From Cladocopium goreaui (lineage: Eukaryota > Sar > Dinophyceae > Suessiales > Symbiodiniaceae): 64,000 bases of DNA. The DNA is taken from positions 620,001 through 684,000 of the forward strand of contig CAMXCT020001768.1 in NCBI GenBank assembly GCA_947184155.2, given 5' to 3'. Under the pieces are notes generated by a model, which was not told where the DNA came from, made no database searches, and saw only the letters and a program-made list of their open reading frames with translations. Shown here piece after piece: positions 29,831-41,300 of the stretch. Made by a program: the position numbers and the translations under genes. Within the stretch, counting starts at the first letter, position 1. Each line of letters begins with the position of its first letter.

Positions 29831-30571
29831 TCACTTGAAATTTGAATATTCCCAATCAGTACATGTTGGGTAAACAGATGCAGGGTCAGCGCAACCCTCC
29901 AGCAATCCCAGCAATGCCTCCGCAGATCCAGCTGAATGCGGCTTAAGTCCAGGCCCTGCAGTTGCAGCTGTTGCGGCTGTTGCAGCTGTTGCAGCTGTTG
30001 CCTCTTCTGGCCGGATCTTAAAGCAGTGGTTCACGCCCTCGATCTCCACATCAAAGTGTTGCCGGGACTGGGCATCCAGCTCACAGGACATCAGCGGCAT
30101 GCGGTGGAACCGGATTTTCATCTTTGATGTTCGGCCAGGCTGCTTGATTTCGAGGTCTTCATCATGGCGAAAGGTTCCCAGCTGAAGGTTGGGAGAACAT
30201 CTCCGGAAGTGTTGCAGCATATCTGGGTCTGAGCAAAGCAGCTCCAAGCCGTCCTCGCATGACTCGCAGCCTATGTGCATTACGACCACCTGTGCGTTCT
30301 CACCGCGCGGATGGAGGAATCCAAGCCCCTTGAGTGGACGACACTTCCCAGTGATGACAAGCTCGCAAAAGTGGTCCAGTTCCACCGTTGTTCGGGTCTC
30401 CTCGAAAGAGGCGGTTTCCAGTTTCTCCCATCCAGCTGTCGTTGATCTCCACAAGATTTCGGCACCAGCACAGGTCGGCACCTCCACCTGGCCCCCACAA
30501 CAGAAGGAAAAATGTGTCAAGGCTCGTTTCGGTGTTTCTGCTGGTGCCCAACCCAAGTCGATTCTTCGCAA
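29831..30571 (-). CDS. Candidate exon, beta-rich domain of unknown function
   Basis: A 246-codon open frame (first Met-like codon at 30571) containing GGQVEVPTCAGAEILWRSTT, AGWEKLETASFEETRTTVEL, DHFCELVITG and FLHPRGENAQVVVMHIGCES. The W-x-x-L...VELDHFCELV pattern is loosely like the end of a ZU5-type beta sandwich, which I hold only weakly. A GCT/GTT hexanucleotide slippage run near 29955-30000 gives an Ala/Thr repeat (TAATAATAATAAT). A splice donor near 29905 would end the exon before the shown stop. Confidence 0.45.
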   Translation of the reverse strand: MRRIDLGWAPAETPKRALTHFSFCCGGQVEVPTCAGAEILWRSTTAGWEKLETASFEETRTTVELDHFCELVITGKCRPLKGLGFLHPRGENAQVVVMHIGCESCEDGLELLCSDPDMLQHFRRCSPNLQLGTFRHDEDLEIKQPGRTSKMKIRFHRMPLMSCELDAQSRQHFDVEIEGVNHCFKIRPEEATAATAATAATAATAGPGLKPHSAGSAEALLGLLEGCADPASVYPTCTDWEYSNFK

Positions 30572-30639
30572 AGCAGGGTAAACGACACTGGTTTTGGTAC
30601 CAAATGATTACAAATGCATTATCTTTCTCCACTAGCACT

Positions 30640-30910
30640 AGCAATAATTGCTGCAAAGTTTGCTGTCAACATGCTGTCTTGCAAGAAGAACAAGGTTGGG
30701 TTGCTCTTTCAGCAGTTTTCGCAGCCGGACAATGCCGGACAACGGAAAAGCTGAGCCTTGGACCTTTGTGTGGTTCACAATTTTTGGGCCCCCTCTCCCA
30801 GCCTGCACCGGTGTTGGAAAGGGTCGATCTTCCGGAGTGAGCCGGAGGAGTCGAGCCAGGGGCACGTGGCCAGCAGGCAGTGCCTGAGCTTGTCGAAATT
30901 CATTGCGACA
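30640..30910 (-). CDS. Candidate exon, frame ambiguous
   Basis: Two frames are open: one with NFDKLRHCLLATCPWLDSSG, the other with GPKIVNHTKVQGSAFPLSGI and RLRKLLKEQPNLVLLARQ. Either could be an exon between 31191-31320 and 30571-29831 of one minus-strand gene. Confidence 0.3.
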
Positions 30911-31190
30911 GAATGCAAACAATTCTGTGGAACATGTTAATATGTGCTATGTGGATATTTACGTTTAAGTTCATATTTGTACATATACACATTTAATCAT
31001 GTCTTGTTTATACACAAGCGTGCATGACACGATCATAGGATGCAACCAGTATTTGATCAAGATCTTGCCTTGCAAGACTTCCCACCTCTCAATGTGCTTC
31101 CCGCCACCTGCCTAGGGAATGTATCTGTCCACCGGTCTCAAGGCTCAGATGCAAAGGAAGATGATGGTTGGCAGTTGCTAGACAAGATGC

Positions 31191-31320
31191 CTGCTCCAGG
31201 ACTGAGACGTTCTTCAAGTCGCTCCAGTTTTCCAGCACGTCCATCTTTATGTTAAACTCGGTAAAGATGGACTGCTGCGCCATCAGGCGAATGCCGTGCC
31301 CGAAGTCCTTGATTTCGAAG
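31191..31320 (-). CDS. Candidate exon with GC donor, unknown protein
   Basis: After a GACAG acceptor the frame reads FEIKDFGHGIRLMAQQSIFT, then EFNIKMDVLENWSDLKN, to VLEQ at a CAG|GCATCT junction, a GC-type donor. The composition is convincing. The stretch beyond the junction quickly loses coding character. Family unknown. Confidence 0.45.
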
Positions 31321-31719
31321 CTGTCCTATCCGATCCCATCTGTTTTTCCCCCTCAAGTCGCTCTGCAACAACGATCCGCAAGGTTTGTTGTTTGCTGCAA
31401 ACAAAGAGCCGCCTTGCCAGCAATTCTTGAGACTTTTGTAACGTAGGATGAAGAAACACGAAAATAATTGAAATCTTCAGAACTCTTTAATCCAGACTCT
31501 CCGACTGAAAATGCGGACACTGATGAAACATGATGAAACAAATGAAGATTCGTGAATACGAATGAATATTTGAAGCTGCCAAGGGCTTTATCCCGTCCTC
31601 AGGCATAGCTTGAGAAGGCGCCTTGGGTTGAGACACCGGGACTTCGAATGCAGCTTCCAGCTGCGGACCCTGTCTGCTTGGGGGTGACCCTTATGGCATT
31701 ATGGCAGTATACATCAATA

Positions 31720-32108
31720 CCTACAAACTCCTCTGGGCAGAAAAAAGTGCCTAACCTGCCTGTAGGCGTTTATTTCTGCCGATTCCCAGAATAAATGCCT
31801 AGGCCCCAAAAAAATGCCGAGGCTGATAATTTTTTGTATGGTCTTGTCATGTTGTTCAGTGCAGAAAAATGTTTCGAACAAAATTCTGCCTAATTCCGCT
31901 TTTTTCCGCCTAGATTCCGGGTTTTTCCGCCTAACTTCCGGGTAAAAATGCCTAGGCACAAAATGATGTCGGAGCACAAAAAACATCTTGAGATAAAAAT
32001 GCCTACATCAATATAAATCTGCCGAGTTTTGCAAATTTCCGGGTGAAAGTGCCTATGCGGCTGCCTAGGCGCCGAGGGCAGAAAAAAGTGCCTAAGGGTT
32101 CTTCTAGG
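31720..32108. mobile_element. 389-bp TA-flanked inverted-repeat element with GCCTA-word interior
   Basis: Flanked by TA on both sides (31718-31719 and 32109-32110). The ends read CCTACAAACTCC and, inverted, CCTAGAAGAACC. The interior repeats GCCTA, TGCCTAGGC and CTGCCGA at irregular spacing, commonly after runs of A. GGCAGAAAAAAGTGCCTAA occurs at both the left (31737) and right (32079) ends in direct orientation. There is no ORF. The same end logic (TA plus CCT/CCC) is seen at 41284-41592. Confidence 0.55.
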
Positions 32109-32110
32109 TA

Positions 32111-35100
32111 TACCATTATATAATTATATTATATATATACCGTATATTATACCATAATATATACCATGAAATATATATATATATATTAAAATAAGTATAA
32201 AATGCCATAATATACCAGACATTACCAAACTATAACCCAGGTGTTCACTGGAATTGCACCCCCAAGTAGCACCTCTGCCCCCCAGGCGGCCTGTGCTTCA
32301 GGATGTGCCTCTTCAATTTCATCTTCCTAAGAAAGACGCCAAGTCCAAATGAGACAGAGAGAAGAAGACTTGAATTCGGGAGTGGAGAACACCTGGCACA
32401 GAATTAACGAACCCGTGGGACAAATGACATCATGACATCGTGCTGAAGTTGGCTTCATGGTGGATGTGAACACTCATCCATATTGTCTGGCAAAAGGCAT
32501 TCTGCCGTTGTTTTTTTTGGCTTGCTACTGCTACTACTGTCTCAAGCACTCGTGCCGATTTCCCCGCATCACCGTCGCAAGTCATGTTGCAGCTGCTGCT
32601 GCCAAGGCACTGAAATCACGGCGGTCAATGTATTGCCCGGCACAATGTGCGCTGCAGCAAGCTCCATGCGTTCATCCCTGGGCACAGACCGCCATAAACC
32701 AATTCAGCAACTGATGTCACAGAAGTTACTGGTGGCAAGGAATATTAACCCAGCTTTACACCCAGCAGCTGAGTAGGCAACAAAAAAAGTCTTCGTGCAG
32801 GGTTTTTTCCTTCAAACTCGCAAGAGTTTTCCTTAAAATATCAGGCCAATCAACTATACACACCGGCAATGTAAAAACAAGCCAATGATATGAAGAGGCC
32901 TACCACCAATACCCAACAAGATTGCTTCCCACGTAAGACAGGATTATACAATTTCCATCAGCTGGGCAGAAGGGTCAAAAAGTTCTGTGCAGCCAAGTAG
33001 CAATGGCTCGTGGTTTTGTCCAATGATGTGTTTAATCTTGACGCCGAGCTTTTTCCTCGGATCCACTGGACAGGGTGTGCAGCAGGCATCAACAGGCTGC
33101 AGTCAGATGAACCCCGAAATGCCCCTTCTGTGACAGAGACTTGCAACCAGCATCAGGGAAGCGATGCACGTCACAGGTGCCTGGAACCAAATCACCAATT
33201 TAGCTCTGAGCGCATCATATGAAACAAACCGTGAAAAGATATAATATAAAGATCATAGGCAGAATTTCAGATCTTGACTTCGGAATCTGGATGAGATGAC
33301 TCATTGTTTGTGGAAAAGACAAGTACCAAGCGTGTACCAACTGTGGCGCTTGCTACTTTGCATGAGGTCTTCCATGATTTGGAGGTCTAAGTTTCGTTTC
33401 AAGATTGTGATTTGAAGAGGGTCTGACAAATACTCCATGCATTCAAAATGCTCCTCTCAAATTATGATCCCAACCTGCGACCTGCACCCAACCTGCACAA
33501 CTGTCGTTGTCAGAAACGAACTGCTGTTGCCATCTGTTGCCGACGTCAACTGAGCTGTTGCCCTGTAGCAGTCATCCCGGAGTTCATCTCTGTGCCAAGG
33601 CACTCCGCTTCTTCCTTCAACTCCAACACAGTGCGGTCCTGTGAAGGATCGCCTCAGTTCGGTTGGGTTTGATCCAATCTTCACGGATGGACAACACGGA
33701 TGCACAAGTGAGTGGACTGCTGACTCCATCAATGTAGCGCCTCAACACGAAACATGTCATGGGGTGGGATGAAGATGCAAGTCGCGCATCTTGGCAGACC
33801 AATTCGTTTGAGAACATGGTGTCATTCTTCATCGTTTTGCTACCACGTCGAATCAACTGATTGCGTCTTGTAACTTTCATTTTGGGTGAGTGTGTGCTTG
33901 GTAAATGAAGTTGCATTTTCCCGAAACGTGGAAAATTGGTATCTTCCAATATGTAACTTCCGGTCCAGTTGAATTTTGGAGGGGCGTCCACAATGTCAGA
34001 TTGCATTTAGAAGGTAAAATCTTCCTAAATGTATGATTTTCTTTGAAGATGCAATTTCTTGAGATGAGCCCGTCACACAAAATGTCATTTACTTGGAAGG
34101 TCCCCCAAGTATGGTGTTTGTTCCCTGTGTGAAAACAAGAAAAAAAGGCAACATTTAAAACAAGGTTGATGGCGGCGTTTCCAAACAACCCAAATGTGGA
34201 TGGGTGAGGGGCAAGAAAATGTACCTTACAATTTGCCAGCCCCCGCATCCCCATGTCCATGGTCACAACATACCTAGCCTATTCCAGTTTTGGGATGCAC
34301 AACAAGGATGCACAACAGTGTGGACTCCATCAACGTGGTGTCTCAACACGAAACATGTCATGGGGTGGGATGAAAACGCGAATCCCTTATCCGGGCAATC
34401 CAAGCGCCTTGAAAACCAATTGTTCATTTTGTTTCAACATTTTGCTGGTTATACTACGCTATACTATGTTGACGGTCAACAGGTCGAATCAATAGGCACT
34501 TCACCATGGTGTATCATCTATGACGGCCACCACGGTCCCAGTGCTTTGAAAACCCATTGAAAACTAATGTTGGTTTACTATTCGGGGGTTGATTTTTTTT
34601 CCACTGACGGTCAGCAGTTATTCCTCGGATCATCTACGCACAACGCCCAGGTGCAACGGCAGCTTCGGCCCCTCAGCAAAGCCACAAAGACCTCGGTGTT
34701 TTTTCTAGCGCCGACACGACTGTGGTGCTTAGGGCAAGGAATACGGGGATGCACCAGGTATAGTTCAGGCAAGAAAATGTGATGTGCCAGAATCAACGAA
34801 CGGCACAGTGTGGGAACATGTTTGGAGCACCAATCCTCTGCGAAGCAAACAAATATAACAAGTAGGGTGAGAGCAACGGGTATACAATTCCCTATCAATG
34901 ACGGGATGACCATTCCCCTTAAGGGGAAAACAGTCCATGTCTTGACCATCGCACATATAACAATCAACAACAACAAGAAAGGCAATTGTTAAAAGGTTGG
35001 GTATATGTGGCGGTGAAATGTAGTTAATGTAGTTCTGCAGTAACGTAGATCCCCATGTTTGATGGTTTCATCCTCATGTTTGGTGGTCAACCAATGAATG

Positions 35101-35195
35101 ATACAAACTTCCAAATACTTTTGATGGGTAATGTTTTCTCATGTGTTTATCGTTCAACTCCAATTAGTATCCAGAATGTTTGATAACATCATGGG
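32111..35195. other. No supportable gene; diverged direct repeat
   Basis: AT-rich unique DNA. One segment of about 55 bp (core CTCAACACGAAACATGTCAT and GGGGTGGGATGAA) occurs at about 33722-33775 and 34323-34372, flanked by similar GGATGCACAA phrases, indicating an old local duplication. Open frames on both strands show no motif I can support. Confidence 0.5.
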
Positions 35196-35335
35196 TCAGA
35201 CTAGTAATACGATATATGTGATCCATGATGGTTGATCTTCGTCATGGCTCCAGAACGGCTGCCAAGAGGCTGGGCGCAGGAGGCCCATCACCTGGCGGTG
35301 GCCCTCCTCCTTGGCCCAGTCGTAAGGCGTTTGGC
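35196..35335 (-). CDS. Ankyrin gene, terminal exon
   Basis: After a GCCTTAG acceptor it reads GQTPYDWAKEEGHRQVMGLL, a degenerate capping ankyrin repeat, then a short tail (SWQPFWSHDEDQPSW) to TGA at 35198-35196. It has no internal start codon, as expected for a final exon. Confidence 0.7.
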
Positions 35336-38300
35336 CTAAGGCGCGGCGGCGGCGTTTGGGCGTGGGAACTCGGAAAGTCTTGCGGATGTGGACAGATCAA
35401 TCAAGATAAATCCTTTTTCTCAGGTTAAAAAATAACACTCAGTGCATCTGCCATGCCGAGTTTTTAATTTCTGGTCAAGTCTGGCAAATCAATGCTCATG
35501 GCTGTGATGTGAAGGATCCGATATGTCTCCATTTTTCAAACTCTGAACACATATCTGCAACAAATCTAAGAAATCATTACATTCCACCAACTTGCCGTCT
35601 TTTCTGACAGGATGTCTCTGCTCATAGTTCATGCCATACAACCGTTATCAACCGTTTCAAGTTTTTCAAAGGACAGATGTGGGATCCAGCTCAAAGTGAT
35701 CAAAAGTTCCAAATCCAGTGAACATTTGCGACCACGTGCCTTCCACTCATGTCCCCCATGTTTGGATATGTTTCGTCATTTCTTACACCCGAATTTCAAG
35801 AGGCCCATCCCAGCACAAAAGTGGATCTTTTAACAGCAAGTACCACTCAATATCCCAAAGCAAAAGCACAAAAATCAGCTGCCAATGTGACAAACCCCTT
35901 CCATCGTCAGTACGAACCCCTTCCGTCACCTCGTCAGAGCCACTCCCAAAACGACCCGGAAACCCTTCCAGGGCCACGGCCGTTTTTGCTGGCCGCGTCC
36001 ACCGTGGCCCCCGCAGAGATCAGCTGCTCGACCACGGCGGCGTGGCCTATCAGAGCCGCCCGATGCAGCGCCGTATGGCCTCGGGCGCCGAGGATGCGAC
36101 GCGGAAAGCGGGGCTGCTGCATTGGGCAAAATGTGGATAGATCATGATAGATCATAAATAGAAGGTCTGCCAATGTACGAACCCCTTCCGTCACCTCGTC
36201 AGAGCCACTCCCAAAACGACTCGAAAACCCTTCCGGGGCCACGGCCGGCGTTGTCGACCGCGTGCACCGTGGCCCCCGCAGAGATCAGCTGCTCGACCAC
36301 GGCGGCGTGGCCTTTCCGAGCCGCAAAATGCAGCGCCGTCCAGCCTAGGGCGCCGAGGATGCGAGGCGGAAGGAGCAGCAGCTGCGACTGCCGTGGAGAG
36401 ACAAAGCGTATAGTCATGGGATATTTCTCCAGGTGGTTGGGCAAAATTCTGTAATATAGGTCATAAATATATTATATATATATATACCCAGAGAGTCCCA
36501 CGTCTATTCTTTGCCATGGATTTTATGTAAATCCTATTCTTTGCCCCGACCACGCCGACCACGGGCCGACCACGCTGACCACGCTCTCACTCCATTTGGA
36601 CCTTCCCTGTGTTGCCAACATCGGTTAACTGTACTAGCTTTAACACCCAAGCAAGATCTGAATAGATTTCCGACATGTAAAATCAGATTGGATTCTTATA
36701 ATTTGATCCACGTGGTAATAATGACATCAAGTGTGATTTCTTGCAACACTTCTAACCCCAAGAGACATGCAGTGCGATGTGGGTGCGACCAGCACAGGAA
36801 TAAGTAATTAGTCCATCCACTATGGACATCACAAGGTCACCCCAAAAATGGTTCAACAAATGGTGACAGACCCAAACATCATGTTTTTAAATGTTTTTCA
36901 CAAATTCAAACCAACATTTTCTGAGCGTACATGATTTTGACTAATTTTTGGGTTCGTGGGACCACGGCAAAGTTTGGATTTTCCACGGCAAAGTTTAGGT
37001 TTTCCACGGCAAAGTTTAGGATTTCCACGCGTGGACCACGCTGGGACCACGCACCCTATAGTTGTGTTTTTGTTTCTTTCGGTTGTGCTCCAAATGTTTC
37101 CAATTTGTCACAGGCCGTTTGGCCAAAAGTAGTTTTGACTATTGGCATTACGCCAATACACAGGGTATGAACTCAGCCTTTTTTTGTTAATTGTCATAAC
37201 AAAATGCATCTCTTAGCAGGACCCCCATGTGTGTCAAAAAAATGGCAGCAGCAGTGGGTGGCAGGGGCGCAAAGACAATGAAGCAACGTTGTAAGTTTAA
37301 ATAATCATGGCATATCATGGCAACCCTTCAGAATCACGATCGGATTTGATATCATGTCATCTATTCCTAGCGAAGGGCCTTTGAATAGCAACATTTACGT
37401 TTTGAATGGTTGAATCACTCCCACCTCAGCCCCTGGAGGTGGCAAAGTTCGGTCGGTAACGGCAAAGTTTACGCTAACCCTTAGGTCTATTCTTTGCCCA
37501 TACCTTGACTCCCAGGGTATATATATAAATCAGATCTGCCAAGCTGATACTTTTTGTGTCTTTTAGTGTGAGGCATGGCGAAAAACAAGAGGAGCAATCA
37601 TCGCAAATATGTTCTTGCTCTATCGTGTTGTTTAAATCTTACCAGCAGTTGCACCTGACTTTCTCAACATCATGTGTCACGTGTTTAGAAACTATTTCAT
37701 GAATACCTTTGGACTATCCAAATGCAGATAAACCGTTTTCTGAAGTTACAGTAAGAAATAATTCACGGCTTACCAAACTGAACAAAATAGAGTACATTAA
37801 TCTCATGACAGGAAACTTTAATGTTTTTTTATTTAAACATATGATGCTTGTGTGCTTCGGAAATATCCAATGGTATTGACCCAGGTGCCCAAGCCAATGG
37901 CACTCATGCCATCTGTATCCATTTGTCATGCTGAGTTTTCAATGTTTCGTCGCGTCAAGTCTGGGACAATCAATGCCTCACAGCTGTTCTTTCAAGGATC
38001 CCATGTGTTTTCCATTTTCAAACTCAGGATACATGCCTGCAACAAAAATAAAATCACTACATTCTACCGCTGGCATCCTGTCTGACAGCATGTCTCTGCT
38101 GTCAAAATTTGTTCCATACGGCGATCGCAATTTCAAAGACAGATGTGGGATCAAGCTCAAAATCATCAAAAAAACAAATCCAGTGAACACTTTGAGACCA
38201 CGTGATTCCTTCTGCTTTCTATTCGTTTCATCTCATTTCTTTTAACCCGAATTTCAAGAGGCCCATCCCAGCACAAAAGTGGATCCTTAAACAACAAGTA

Positions 38301-41300
38301 CGAGTACCACTCAACATCCCAAAGCAAAGAACGAAAATCACCTGCCAATGTACGAGCCCCTTCCATCACCTCAGCAGAGCCACTCCCAAAACGACCCGAA
38401 AACCCTTCCGGGGCCACGGGCCGTACTTGTCGGCCGCGTCCACCTGGGCCCCCGCAAAGATCAGCTGCTCGACCACGGCGCCACGGCCGTCCCGAGCCGC
38501 CCAATGCAGCGCCGTCTCGCCTCGGGCGCCGAGGATGCGACGCGGAAGGCGGGGCTGCTGCAGCTGCCGTCGAGAAACAAAGCGTATAGTCATGGAATGT
38601 TTCTCCGTTGTTGGGCAAATATTTTTGGATAGGTCATAGATAGAAGATCTGCCAAGCTGATACTTTTTGTATCTTTTAGTGTGAGGCATGGCGAAAAAGA
38701 AGAGGAGCAATCATCGCAAATATGTTCTTGCTCTATCGTGTTGTTTAAATCTTACCAGCAGTTGCACCTGACTTTCTCAACATCAAGTGTCGCCTGTTTA
38801 GAAACTATTTCATGAATACCTTTGGACTATCCAAATGCGGATAAACAGTTTTCTCAAGTTAAGAAATAAGATTTTTTAGGGATTACCAAAACTGAACAAA
38901 ATGGAGTACATTAATCTCATGATGACAGGAAATTTCGATGAATTTTGATTTAAAAATATGATGCTTGCGTGCCTTGGACACCTAAATATCCAGTGGGATT
39001 GACCCAGGTGCCCAAGCTCATGGCACTCACGCCATTTGTATCCATTTGTCATGCTGAATTTTCAATGTTTGGTCGCGTCAAGTCTGGGGCAATCAATGCC
39101 TCACAGCTGTTCTTTCAAGGATCCCATGTGTTTTCCATTTTCAAACTCAGGATACATGCCTGCAATAAAAATAAAATCACTACATTCTAGCGCTGGCAGT
39201 GAAAATATCTGACAGTTCTGCTGTCAAAATTTGTTCCATACGGCGATCACAATTTCAAAGACAAATGTGGGATCAAGCACAAAATCATCAAAAAAACAAA
39301 TCCAGTGAACACTTTGAGACCACGTGATTCCTTCTGCTTTCTACTCGTTTCATCTCATTTCTTTTAACCCGAATTTCAAGAGGCCCGGCCCATCCCATCA
39401 CAAAAGTGGAACCTTAAACAACAAGTACGGATACCACTCAACATCCCAAAGCAAAGAACCCCTTCCATCACCTCGTCAGAGCCACTCCCAAAACGACCCG
39501 GAAACCCTTCCAGGGCCACGGCCGTTGTTGTCGCCCGCGTCCACCGTGGCCCCCGCAGAGATCAGCTGCTCGACCACGGCGGCCTGGCCTCCCAGAGCCG
39601 CCCGATGCAGCGCCGTATGGCCTCGGGCGCCGAGGATGCGACGCGGAAAGCGGGGCTGCTGCATTGGGCAAAATGTGGATAGATCATGATAGATCATAAA
39701 TAGAAGGTCTGCCAAGCTGAGGCATGGCGAAAAAGAAGCGCAATGATCGCAAATATGCTCTATCGTGTTGTTTTAATCTTAGCAGCAGTTGCACCTGACT
39801 TTCTCCACATCATGTGTCACGTGTTTAGAAACTATTTCATGAATAACTTTGGACTATCCAAGTGCAGTGAAATCAGGACATGTCTGACAAGGCAATGCCA
39901 GGAGAAACGCAAGAGCTGTGAGGTGGGAAGGTGCGGGGTTGAAACACAATGCGAGGTGCGGCTTGGTGGCAGGCATGAAAGTCATTGGACAAGTATTTCT
40001 GCCAAGGGAAACTTACACTGTCCACTGTGAAAAGGAAGGTTTGTGCGGGGTTGAAACCTATCTGATTGGTACAGGTCTGAAGACAAAGGTATTTGGAGTC
40101 TATTGTGCTAGACTTGAGAGTCCGAACACATCCATCAATATCAGCTTTCACTCAGAAGGATTGAAACCCACCGACGTTGTTTTTTAACATCACATCTTCA
40201 GGCCCTTATCCCTGATCCATACTGACTGATCAATCATCCTTCATTGTGCTATGTCATTGCTATGCGGACAGAGATGATATTAAGAAAGTTAGAGAGATCT
40301 GACCGACAAACCTGCTTTGGCACTTTCATCGAAGAAGACACAAGACAACAAGACAAGCAACTCATCGAATCATACTTGTCACTGATGCCTATACCAGAAG
40401 CATCATGTCATGCAGAGACAGGAAAAGGATCCACTTGGACAAATGTTGAAGGCAAGTAAAAGGCATCCGCTCTCCTCCGTGGCTGCGACAGCTCTGGGTC
40501 TGCGACCGAGAGGGCTCTTCACCTCCACGGAGGCGCCGGACTTCAGCAGCAGCGCGACCACCTCATCGCGGCCCTCCTGCGCTGCCAGGTGCAGTGGCGT
40601 TCCGCCTCGGAGAGGCGGCCACGAGGCTCGCCCCACGGGTCAAGGCGTGAGCGGACGAGACTTGGAAAACTCGCAAGCTGCGCAAGCTGCGCATCCCTAA
40701 AATCTCATAGTCCAATACAAACATTGCACGCCATCTGTCAAAAGAATGCCAAGACAAATACAAGGAGAGGAGGGGAGTGTTGCCAATGAAGAAACAGTGA
40801 CTAGGGGTTGGGAAGGATTGTGTCCCAGTGAGCTCAGAAACCCTTTTTCAAGTTGTTGCGGACGCTGGATGACTACAAATGCCAACACCACCCGAAAACT
40901 AGAGCTCATCATGGCACAAATGTATCCTGTTTTGATTTGACAGCCTAGAAATCTGAAAACTGCAATTGGATGAAATTCTGCTTTTGTTCTTCAACATTCA
41001 AGTGCATGATTGTGGACGAGTTGGACCAGTTGCCTGTGTGCCAAAAGCACTCACACAAGGCTTGGGATTTTTGAATTGAATACTTGAAGACAAGCTTGAA
41101 GAACAGAGTTCCACAGCATGTGGCAGAAGATTGTGTGGGATTAGATGGGATTGGCACTTCTGTTGGTGGCCGGCCAAGTCGATTCTGTGCGAGGGATGGC
41201 TTAACCATCAAACACCATCTGGCAAAACAAAGACAAGCAACGTAACCACACAAGACTGTCTACAGTCCAGAACCTGGTTCATACCTGGATCTTCACTTAG

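Larger units (their letters stand above)
37545..39720. repeat. Tandemly duplicated exon-intron unit (~1.1 kb)
   Basis: The sequence from GCCAAGCTGATACTTTTTGT (37541) through the exon at 38422-38520 is repeated from 38649 through the exon at 39523-39621. The exon offset is 1101 bp. Shared landmarks are GAAACTATTTCATGAATACC and CACAGCTGTTCTTTCAAGGA. Part of a third copy (from 35600) and a fourth (from 41618) exist. This shows how type-a exons multiplied. Confidence 0.8.
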
